Origin: Candidatus Geothrix odensensis
GTDB lineage: Bacteria > Acidobacteriota > Holophagae > Holophagales > Holophagaceae
Reading direction: 5' to 3'
Assembly (NCBI GenBank): GCA_016714685.1
Contig: JADKCH010000024.1
Span: 1-27,751 of the forward strand
DNA: 27,751 nt
This document shows positions 19,383 to 26,175 of this stretch, piece by piece. Each line of letters opens with the position of its first letter. Position 1 is the stretch's first letter. Below the pieces are notes generated by a model. It was not told the origin of the DNA. It worked only from the letters and a program-made list of their open reading frames with translations, and searched no databases. The translations under genes and the position numbers were made by a program.

Positions 19383-19787
19383 CTACTCCCGCAATCCCCA
19401 CATCCTCACGATCTTCCCCGCCTTCACCTGGTAGATCACCAGGGCTTCCAGGGGTTCGCTCTTACCGGCCCGGCCCCTGATGACCTCCTTCTGAATGACG
19501 AAGGAACCGGAGAGCAGCTGGGCCTTGGCCGAGGCATGCAGGTCCGGGTTCGCCTGGAACCGCGCGGCATAGAGTTCCCGCAGCCGGGCCTTCCCCGTGG
19601 GTGCCGAGGTGCCGGGGATCTCGGCGACTTCGACGTCCTCCGCGAAGAGGGCCAGGAAGCCCTCCAGGTCGTGGGCGTTGAACAGCTCGATCTGGCGCTC
19701 CACAGTGCCCGCCGGGCTGAGGTTCTTGGGGGTGGGCGCAGCCAGCAGCAGCGCGGGCATCAGCAGGCAGGACAGGGACCGGATCAT
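19383..19787 (-). CDS. Secreted SnoaL/NTF2-like protein
   Basis: The protein has 134 residues: a signal peptide (about 1-17, ending LLLAAPTP), then an NTF2-like fold of the SnoaL/ketosteroid-isomerase group. The opening helix VERQIELFNAHDLEGFLALFAEDVEV (landmarks FNAHDLEGF and FAEDV) and the ending EALVIYQVKAGKIVRMWGLRE (landmarks YQVKAGKIVRMW) are characteristic. These folds bind small hydrophobic molecules or act as domains in many enzymes, so no substrate can be named. I prefer ATG 19787 because TTGGAG lies upstream at proper spacing. The in-frame GTG at 19793 would be too close to it. It is divergent from der across about 100 bp. Confidence 0.8.
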   Translation of the reverse strand: MIRSLSCLLMPALLLAAPTPKNLSPAGTVERQIELFNAHDLEGFLALFAEDVEVAEIPGTSAPTGKARLRELYAARFQANPDLHASAKAQLLSGSFVIQKEVIRGRAGKSEPLEALVIYQVKAGKIVRMWGLRE

Positions 19788-19885
19788 GGGCACTCCAAGG
19801 GGGAAGCCTCACTCTAGCTCCTGACCTGATATCCGCCCATCGCCTTTCGATCTAAACGCGATAGACTGGAGGGCTTGGAAAAACC

Positions 19886-21466
19886 ATGAAACTACCCCTC
19901 GTCGCCCTTTGCGGACGCCCCAATGTGGGCAAGTCCACCCTCTTCAACCGGCTCACCCGCAGCCGGGCCGCCTTGGTTCACGACCTGCCGGGCATGACCC
20001 GGGACCGCAGCTACGGCCGCGTCACCTGCCTGAGCGAGGAGGGTGAGGCCGAAGAGGTCTTCGAGCTGGTCGATACGGGTGGCCTCGATTTCGAAGGCGA
20101 CGACGTCATCACCCAGGGCATCACCCGCATGGCCCAAGCCGCCCTGGGCGAGGCCCATGTGGCCATCCTGCTGGTGGACGGCCACGACGGCCTCACCGCC
20201 GGGGACGAGGAGATCGCCGCGCGGCTGCGCCGTCAGGGCAGACCCATCCTCCTCGTCATCAACAAACTCGACGGGATGAAGGGCGGTGCCCCGGATGGCG
20301 GCTTCTACGGCCTGGGCTTCGACCAGGTCCTGGCCATTTCGGCGGCCCACGGCGCCGGTGTGCCCGAACTGATCGAGGCGATCCGGTCCCGGCTCCCCTT
20401 CCACCGCACCCCCGAAGAGGCCGAGATCCACTCGCTGTCCGACGAGCTGCGCTTCGCCCTCATCGGCCGGCCCAACGTGGGCAAGTCCTCCCTCACGAAC
20501 CGCCTGCTGGGCTATGAGCGCAGTCTGGTGAGCGAAATCGCAGGCACCACCCGCGACACCGTGGACACGGTCTTCCATGTGAAGGACAGGGTCTACCGGA
20601 TGATCGACACGGCCGGCATCCGCAAGAAGGGCAAGACCCATGAGGGGGCCGAGAAGCTGAGCATCCTGAAGGCCAAGCAGGCCATGGCCCGGGCCGACGT
20701 CAGCCTGCTTCTGCTCGATGCCGTCGAAGGCGCCACCCACCAAGACGCGGTCATCGCCGGCTACGCCCAGGAGGCCGGTGCCGCCGTCATCCTCGTGGTG
20801 AACAAGTGGGATCTCGTCGAGAAGGACACCCACACCATCTACGGCGCCGAGGAGGATCTGCGCCGCAGCCTGGGCTTCCTCCACCACGCGCCCATGATCT
20901 TCCTGTCGGCCCTCACCGGACAGCGCGTGTCCAAGCTCTTCGGCATGATCGATGAGCTGGCCGCAGCCCATGGCCACCGGATCCCCACGAGCGAGCTGAA
21001 CCGCTTCCTCCGGGAATCCGTCTCCGCCATGAGCCCCCATGCCATCGACGGCAAGCTGCCCAAGCTCTACTTCATGACGCAGGTGGGCGTGCGCCCGCCG
21101 AGTTTCGTCATCAAGACCAACACCGACCGCGGCCTGCACTTCAGCTACGTGCGCTACCTGGAGAACCGCCTCCGCGAGCAGTTCGGCCTGGCGGGCGTGC
21201 CCCTGCGGCTCAGCATCCAGAAGAAGCAGAAGGGCGAGGACGAGCCGGTGGAGACCGCCGTGGTGCGGCGCATCCTGGATCCCGGCGAAGGCCTCAAGCC
21301 CTCCCGCAGCAACGAAGCGCTGCAGGCCCAGAAGGCCGACAAGATCAAGCCCCGCCCCCGGCCCAAGAAGAAGGAAGCCCCGAAGCCCGCCGCCAAGCAG
21401 GCGCCACGGAAGGGCCCGGGCGCCCCGCCCAAGCGGGTCCGGCAGAAATCCACCAAGCGCCCCTAG
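19886..21466 (+). CDS. der: Ribosome-assembly GTPase Der (EngA), with basic C-terminal tail
   Basis: The protein has 526 residues with two tandem GTPase domains and a KH-like domain. The first GTPase has GRPNVGKST (10-18), DTGG (63-66) and NKLD (126-129). The second has GRPNVGKSS (194-202), DTAG (241-244) and NKWD (306-309). The KH-like region (about 360-450) includes LPKLYFMTQVGVRPPSFVI. Der acts in 50S subunit maturation. After residue 450 comes a tail of about 75 residues rich in Lys, Arg, Pro and Ala (for example KIKPRPRPKKKEAPKP), longer than in many relatives, possibly for RNA contact. The gene is followed by the amidohydrolase gene 37 bases later. Confidence 0.97.
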   Translation: MKLPLVALCGRPNVGKSTLFNRLTRSRAALVHDLPGMTRDRSYGRVTCLSEEGEAEEVFELVDTGGLDFEGDDVITQGITRMAQAALGEAHVAILLVDGHDGLTAGDEEIAARLRRQGRPILLVINKLDGMKGGAPDGGFYGLGFDQVLAISAAHGAGVPELIEAIRSRLPFHRTPEEAEIHSLSDELRFALIGRPNVGKSSLTNRLLGYERSLVSEIAGTTRDTVDTVFHVKDRVYRMIDTAGIRKKGKTHEGAEKLSILKAKQAMARADVSLLLLDAVEGATHQDAVIAGYAQEAGAAVILVVNKWDLVEKDTHTIYGAEEDLRRSLGFLHHAPMIFLSALTGQRVSKLFGMIDELAAAHGHRIPTSELNRFLRESVSAMSPHAIDGKLPKLYFMTQVGVRPPSFVIKTNTDRGLHFSYVRYLENRLREQFGLAGVPLRLSIQKKQKGEDEPVETAVVRRILDPGEGLKPSRSNEALQAQKADKIKPRPRPKKKEAPKPAAKQAPRKGPGAPPKRVRQKSTKRP

Positions 21467-21503
21467 GGCTTGGGCTAACCTGGGCCACCCCCCGGGAGTG
21501 CCC

Positions 21504-22760
21504 ATGTCGCTGCGTTGCCTCTTCGCCTGCCTCCTGGCCCTGAGCCTGCCGGCCCAGGAGCGCCCTCTGATCCTCAATGCGGCCCGGCTGTTGAACGTGC
21601 GCACGGGGAAGCTGGAGGCCCCTGGACGGCTCTGGATCAGGGGTGGTCGGATCCAGGCCGGGCCGCCACCCGCCGGGGCTGAAACCCTTGATCTCGGCAA
21701 TCGGACGCTGCTGCCCGGCCTCATCGACTGCCACACCCACCTGCTGTTCCCCGCCGGCCTGGGGGAACTGGGCTATCTCAAGCGGAGCCACGGCACCCTG
21801 CTGCTGGATGGCGTGGTGAACGCCCGCAAGGTCCTGGAGGCCGGCTTCACCACCGTGCGGGACGTGGGCGCCTCTGCCGCGTTCGCCGACGTGGCCCTGC
21901 GGGATGCCATCGCCCGGGGCGACATTCCCGGACCGCGCCTGCTCGTGGCCGGTCCGGCGCTGTCCATCACGGGAGGCCACGGCGACCTGAACGGATTCCC
22001 GCCCCACCTGCACCTGGGCGACGAACACATCGTGGATAGCCCCGACCAGGGCCGGCACGCCGTGCGCCAGTGGCAGAAGCGGGGCGTGGATCTCATCAAG
22101 CTCCACGCCACCGGCGGGGTGCTCTCCAACCACGACGATCCCGGCGCACCCAGCTTCAGCCCGCCCGAATTCCAGGCCATCGTGGAGGAGGCCCGCCGCC
22201 GGGGCCTCGACGTGTGCGCCCATGCCCACGGCGATGCAGGCATCCTGGAGGCAACCCTGGCCGGTGTGCGCTCCATTGAGCACGGCAGCCTGCTGAGCCC
22301 GGCCACCGCCAAAGAGATGAAGGCCCGCGGCACCTTCCTCGTGCCGACCCTCTACGCCCTGGAATCCATCCTGCTGCCCGGCAATCCCTACAAGTTCCCC
22401 GAAGGCTCTCTGGTGAAGGCCAGGGCCATCCTGCCCCTCCGGAAGGCGGGCTTCAAGGTCGCGCTGGAGACCGGCGTCCCCATCGCCTACGGCACGGACA
22501 TCGGCGTCTTCGAGCACGGCCAGGTGAGCGCTGACTTCCGCTATCTGGTGAGCTACGGCATGACGCCGCTCCAGGCCCTCCAGAGCGCCACCCTCGTCGC
22601 GGCCGATTTGCTGCGCATGGGCAGCGAGATCGGCTCGCTGGAGCCAGGGCGGTGGGCTGACGTGATCGCGGTGGATGGGGACCCTCTGACCGACATCAGC
22701 GTCCTGGAACGGGTGGGCTTTGTCATGAAGGCCGGGAAGACGATCCAGATCCATCCTTGA
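21504..22760 (+). CDS. Secreted amidohydrolase (imidazolonepropionase/prolidase-like family)
   Basis: The protein has 418 residues with a signal peptide (about 1-17, ending LSLPAQ). The amidohydrolase metal motif HTH is at 77-79 in GLIDCHTHLL. Further ligands are probably the Lys in DLIKLHATGG, the His residues in CAHAHGD and IEHGSL, and the Asp in YGTDIG. The C-terminal beta-sandwich closes with SLEPGRWADVIAVDGDPL. This group includes secreted or periplasmic Xaa-Pro dipeptidases and related hydrolases, and the substrate is not determinable here. ATG 21504 is preferred because GGGAG lies 5 bases upstream. GTG 21498 overlaps that site. It probably shares a transcript with der. No clear terminator follows. 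Confidence 0.87.
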   Translation: MSLRCLFACLLALSLPAQERPLILNAARLLNVRTGKLEAPGRLWIRGGRIQAGPPPAGAETLDLGNRTLLPGLIDCHTHLLFPAGLGELGYLKRSHGTLLLDGVVNARKVLEAGFTTVRDVGASAAFADVALRDAIARGDIPGPRLLVAGPALSITGGHGDLNGFPPHLHLGDEHIVDSPDQGRHAVRQWQKRGVDLIKLHATGGVLSNHDDPGAPSFSPPEFQAIVEEARRRGLDVCAHAHGDAGILEATLAGVRSIEHGSLLSPATAKEMKARGTFLVPTLYALESILLPGNPYKFPEGSLVKARAILPLRKAGFKVALETGVPIAYGTDIGVFEHGQVSADFRYLVSYGMTPLQALQSATLVAADLLRMGSEIGSLEPGRWADVIAVDGDPLTDISVLERVGFVMKAGKTIQIHP

Positions 22761-22770
22761 TCATTCCCTG

Positions 22771-22875
22771 CAAAACGGATCTTGGAATTGATTATTAAAT
22801 GTTGATATATAAAAATTTAATATAATAAAAATTAAATAGAACTGATTCTCATGAAAATTAACAACCCTTAACTTG
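22771..22875. promoter_or_regulatory. AT-rich island, probable promoter/UP-element region for the M4 protease
   Basis: About 100 bases are dominated by A and T, in a window where almost everything else is GC-rich. Several -10-like hexamers occur, including TATAAT at 22821-22826. TTGATA (22802-22807) lies only 13 bases before it, so the exact promoter is unclear. The AT run may act as an UP element or a nucleoid-protein binding site. Confidence 0.55.
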
Positions 22876-22897
22876 AGGAGAGGGAGGGTCCGCCACG

Positions 22898-23023
22898 ATG
22901 CTGACTCCCTCACCCCGTTCTTTCCACACGTCACCCCGGGCCGCCACGGATCAAACCGCAGCTGCCGGGAGCCGCGCAGGCCGGAAGAACCTGTGCGGCT
23001 GTGAACCCCCCTTCCCCCCGTGA
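22898..23023 (+). CDS. Possible 41-codon leader ORF upstream of the M4 protease
   Basis: An ATG at 22898 follows a strong purine-rich site (GGAGGG, 9 bases upstream). The frame runs 41 codons to a TGA at 23021 that overlaps the protease's own ribosome binding site (GAGGAG). The predicted peptide is Pro/Arg/Ala-rich, has no signal peptide, and ends CEPPFPP before the stop. Proline-proline motifs at the very end can stall ribosomes, which would affect access to the next start 10 bases downstream. A 10-bp hairpin (22971-22980 with 22990-22999) lies inside the frame. It resembles no known protein and may be a chance ORF in a GC-rich leader. Confidence 0.35.
   Translation: MLTPSPRSFHTSPRAATDQTAAAGSRAGRKNLCGCEPPFPP
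22971..22999 (+). other. Stem-loop in the M4 protease leader
   Basis: GCCGCGCAGG pairs with CCTGTGCGGC (10 bp, one G-T pair) around a 9-base loop, ending 34 bases before the protease ATG. It might influence translation. I could not match the leader to a known riboswitch: in particular the conserved c-di-GMP-I core is not present. Confidence 0.5.
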
Positions 23024-23033
23024 GGAGTTGCCC

Positions 23034-25358
23034 ATGGCGACTACCAAAGGCCGCTTGGCCCTGTCCTTCGTCACCGCTGCCCTGGCTGCCGGTTCCCTCT
23101 TCGCCGGCTCCCCGCAGGAAACCCTGCGCGTGAACAGTGCCGCCGACCGGCTCCACGCGAGCCGCCACCAGCTCGGCCTGGATGCCGACCACGCGTTCAG
23201 CCTTCGCACATCCCACTCGGATGACCTGGGCCAGACCCACGCGCACTTCTCCCAGTTCTACAAGGGCGTGCGGGTGTGGGGCGGCGATGCCATTGCGCAT
23301 GTGGACCGCGAAGGCGCCGACCTGCCGCTGACCAATGCCCTGCACAAGAACATCCTCCTGAACGTGACGCCCTCCCTGCTGGCCGGCGAGGCCCTTGCCG
23401 TGGCCCAGACCGACCTTGCCGCCAAGGGCGCCTTCGCCTACGCCCCCACCACAGAGCTGGTGGTCTTCCCCCACGAAGTCGATGTCATCACCCGCCACGC
23501 CGGCCGCCAGACCCTGGATCAGGAGCCGAGCGCCACGGACGTCACCCGCCAGGTGCTCCGCTTCGTCCTTGCCTACCACGTCCACACCGAACTCGAGAAC
23601 GACCTGGACGGCATCCGGCACACCGACTACCTCGTGGACGCCCACACCGGCGCCATTCTGAAGAAGTGGAACACCCTGCACACCGCCGCCGCCACCGGTA
23701 CCGGCAACAGCCAGTACAGCGGCGTGGTCACGGTCAACACCAACAGCGTCACGGGCGGCTATGAGATGCGGGACATGACCCGCGGCGCCGCCGGCAACTA
23801 CGTGACCAACTCCAACCACGCCGCCACCACCTCCACCGCTGTGGGCACCATCTACAAGGATGCCGACAACACCTGGGGCGATGGCGCCAACTACGTGGAA
23901 GGCAGTTCCACCACGGCCGCCAACGGCCAGACCGCCGCCGTGGACGCGATGTACGGCATGGCCAAGTCCTGGGACTTCTACAAGCTGGTCTACGGCCGCA
24001 ACGGCATCGATGGCGCCGGCAGCACCACCTACAGCCGTGTGCACATCGGCAACAGCTACGACAACGCCTTCTGGTCCGACAGCTGTTTCTGCATGACCTA
24101 CGGCGATGGCAGCAGCTTCACGACGCTGACGGCCCTCGATGTGGCCGGCCACGAGATGAGCCATGGCGTCTGCGCCCGCACCGCCAACCTGACCTACTCC
24201 GGCGAGTCGGGCGGCTTGAACGAGTCCAACTCGGACATCTTCGGCACCATGATCGAGTTCTACGCCCGCGGCGGCTCCGGAGCCACCATCGGCAACACGG
24301 GTGGCAACTGGACCATCGGCGAGCAGCTCGCCTCCACCCCCCTGCGCTACATGTACAAGCCCAGCCTGGACGGCGCGTCGCCTGATGCCTGGTCTTCCAC
24401 CCTCCGCAACCTGGACGTCCACTACTCCAGCGGCCCCATGAACCGCTGCTTCTACTTCCTGAGCCAGGGCGCCACCACCACCGGCAACACCAGCACGACC
24501 CTGCTGCCCGCGGGCATGACCGGCATCGGCAATGACAAGGCCTCGGCCATCTGGTTCCGGGCCCTCACCACCTACCTGACCTCCAGCAGCACCTACGCTG
24601 CCGCGCGCACCGCCGCCATCAACTCGGCCAAGGATCTCTACGGTGCTGGCAGCGCCGCGGAACAGGCCGTGTGGAACGCCTTCCGCGGCATCAACGTGGG
24701 CGCCGCCTGGTCCACCAGCACCGACACCACGGCCCCCACCGCCACTGCCTCCGAGTCCGGCACCACGGGCACCATCACCCTCTCCGCCACCGCCACCGAC
24801 AACGTGGGGGTCACCAAGGTGGAGTTCTACATCGATGGCGCCCTGGTGGGCACCGACACCACCTCGCCCTACAGCGTCACCTACAACTCCGCCAACCTGG
24901 CCAACGGCACCCACAGCCTCGTCGCCAAGGCCTATGACGCCGCCGGCAACATCGGCACCTCCACCGCCGTCAGCTTCTCCACCAGCAACACCTCCACCGG
25001 CACCACCTTCAACGAGGTGGAGAGCAACAACACCCGCAACGCCGCCAACGTCGTGGGCGACACCGTCAACAAGATCGTGGGCTACATGAGCTCGAGCACG
25101 GACAAGGACTACTTCAAGATCAATGTCCTGCCCGGCCGGAGCATCACCATCAACATGACGGGCCCCACGGGCGTCGACTACGACCTCTATTTCCTCAACA
25201 GCAGCGGCACCACGCTCAAGAGCAGCCTGGGCAGCACGGCCACTGAGACCATCACCTACAGCAACACCTCCGCCACGGCCTCGGTGTTCTACATCTACGC
25301 GAAGGCCTACAGCGGCTCCAGCACCACCACCCCCTACAACCTCGCCCTCACCCGCTGA
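23034..25358 (+). CDS. Secreted M4 (thermolysin-family) metalloprotease with Ig-like and PPC domains
   Basis: The preproprotein has 774 residues. A signal peptide (about 1-25, ending SLFAGS) is followed by an FTP propeptide segment (around 65-95, THAHFSQFYKGVRVWGGD) and a PepSY-like part to about 212. The M4 catalytic domain has HEMSH (373-377) and the third zinc ligand E397 in GGLNESNSD. After about residue 565 comes an Ig-like domain (ATDNVGVTKVEFYIDG and AKAYDAAGNIG), then a C-terminal PPC domain (FNEVESNNT, KDYFKINVLPG, DYDLYFLNSSG). PPC domains are often removed or used for attachment after export. The ATG follows GAGGAG. The N-terminal 11 codons of a longer frame are rejected because that site lies inside them. 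A terminator follows the stop. Confidence 0.96.
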   Translation: MATTKGRLALSFVTAALAAGSLFAGSPQETLRVNSAADRLHASRHQLGLDADHAFSLRTSHSDDLGQTHAHFSQFYKGVRVWGGDAIAHVDREGADLPLTNALHKNILLNVTPSLLAGEALAVAQTDLAAKGAFAYAPTTELVVFPHEVDVITRHAGRQTLDQEPSATDVTRQVLRFVLAYHVHTELENDLDGIRHTDYLVDAHTGAILKKWNTLHTAAATGTGNSQYSGVVTVNTNSVTGGYEMRDMTRGAAGNYVTNSNHAATTSTAVGTIYKDADNTWGDGANYVEGSSTTAANGQTAAVDAMYGMAKSWDFYKLVYGRNGIDGAGSTTYSRVHIGNSYDNAFWSDSCFCMTYGDGSSFTTLTALDVAGHEMSHGVCARTANLTYSGESGGLNESNSDIFGTMIEFYARGGSGATIGNTGGNWTIGEQLASTPLRYMYKPSLDGASPDAWSSTLRNLDVHYSSGPMNRCFYFLSQGATTTGNTSTTLLPAGMTGIGNDKASAIWFRALTTYLTSSSTYAAARTAAINSAKDLYGAGSAAEQAVWNAFRGINVGAAWSTSTDTTAPTATASESGTTGTITLSATATDNVGVTKVEFYIDGALVGTDTTSPYSVTYNSANLANGTHSLVAKAYDAAGNIGTSTAVSFSTSNTSTGTTFNEVESNNTRNAANVVGDTVNKIVGYMSSSTDKDYFKINVLPGRSITINMTGPTGVDYDLYFLNSSGTTLKSSLGSTATETITYSNTSATASVFYIYAKAYSGSSTTTPYNLALTR

Positions 25359-25375
25359 GGAACCGCCACCCAGGA

Positions 25376-25402
25376 CAGGGCCGCGCGAGCGGCCCTGTTT
25401 TT
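25376..25402 (+). terminator. Rho-independent terminator after the M4 protease
   Basis: CAGGGCCGC and GCGGCCCTG form a 9-bp perfect stem with loop GCGA, followed directly by TTTTTC. It lies 17 bases after the protease stop and just before the response-regulator gene. Confidence 0.9.
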
Positions 25403-25417
25403 CGTTAGACTGCCCCC

Positions 25418-26098
25418 ATGGTGGTCCTGATCGCAGAACCAGACGAGGCCGAAGCCCGGCGTATGCTGGAGGGCCTGACTTCGGAGGGCTTCCTCTGCGA
25501 GTGGGCCAGAACGGGTCCAGAAGCCCTGGCCCGGGCCTCCGCCTGCGAGGCCCTGGTGGCCGAGATCGCCCTGCCAGGCGTCTCAGGCATGGACCTCGTG
25601 GGGCGTCTGAGGGACTCCGGCATCACCACCCCCCTGATCTTCGTGACGGCGCTCTGCACCCCGGAACATCGCGTGCGGGGCCTCGAAGCCGGCGCCGACG
25701 ACTACCTCTGCAAGCCCTTCACCCTCCCGGAACTGGCGGCCCGGCTGCGGGCCCTGATCCGCCGAAGCCGGATGCCCTCGCGGGTCCGGCGGGTGGGCGT
25801 GGCCGACCTGGTGTGGGAACCGGACCTGCGGCGTGTGCACCGGGGCGAGCAACGCCTCGACCTCACGCCGAAGGAGTACACCCTGCTGGCCCTCCTGCTG
25901 GAGCGGCCCGGGCAGGTCGTCAGCCGGGAGGAGATGGCCCTGGCCCTCTGGGGCGGCGAAAAGCATCGACCGGACCTGCGCAGCCCCAATGCCCTGGATG
26001 CGCAGATCCGGCGGCTCCGGGCGAAGGTGGACGACCCCTTCGACCGTCCCCTCCTGCACACCCAGCGGGGACGCGGCCTGGTGATCGAGATTCGGTAG
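25418..26098 (+). CDS. OmpR/PhoB-type response regulator with Glu in place of the phospho-accepting Asp
   Basis: The protein has 226 residues. The receiver domain (1-115) ends with the usual GADDYLCKPF, containing the conserved Lys, and has the Thr in FVTA. At the phosphorylation site, which in relatives reads D-x-x-L-P-G, this protein has E49-I-A-L-P-G. The N-terminal acidic pair is changed too, to AEPDE. Glu at this position often mimics the phosphorylated state, so the protein may be constitutively active. The C-terminal domain (about 125-226) is a winged helix (DLTPKEYTLLALLLERPGQVVSREEM in part, LDAQIRRLRAKV, RGRGLVIEI). The gene starts 16 bases after the terminator of the M4 gene. No histidine kinase is adjacent. 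The ATG lacks a strong ribosome binding site. Confidence 0.9.
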   Translation: MVVLIAEPDEAEARRMLEGLTSEGFLCEWARTGPEALARASACEALVAEIALPGVSGMDLVGRLRDSGITTPLIFVTALCTPEHRVRGLEAGADDYLCKPFTLPELAARLRALIRRSRMPSRVRRVGVADLVWEPDLRRVHRGEQRLDLTPKEYTLLALLLERPGQVVSREEMALALWGGEKHRPDLRSPNALDAQIRRLRAKVDDPFDRPLLHTQRGRGLVIEIR

Positions 26099-26151
26099 AC
26101 ATCATTCCAGGGGTCCCGCGCTTCGCGCACACCCCGGACCCACGTCAGAAT

Positions 26152-26171
26152 CCTGGCAGAGCCAGGTTTCT
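26152..26171 (+). terminator. Terminator after the response regulator, in the convergent gap with recN
   Basis: CCTGGC AGA GCCAGG is a 6-bp stem followed by TTTCTT on the plus strand. The stem is short but well placed, between two converging genes. Confidence 0.5.
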
Positions 26172-26175
26172 TCCA

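Noticed and set aside
19892..21736. A 614-codon minus-strand frame opposite der
   Set aside because: Der is unambiguous on the plus strand. This frame is a compositional shadow.
22921..23020. A c-di-GMP or cobalamin riboswitch in the M4 protease leader
   Set aside because: A hairpin and a CAAACC-like word are present, but the conserved GACGCAAAGCC core of the c-di-GMP-I class and the cobalamin-box sequence are absent.
22761..24914. A 717-codon open frame on the minus strand opposite the M4 protease
   Set aside because: It is Gly/Ala/Val/His-rich without domain motifs and lies antiparallel to a clearly real gene. It is a by-product of GC-rich third positions.
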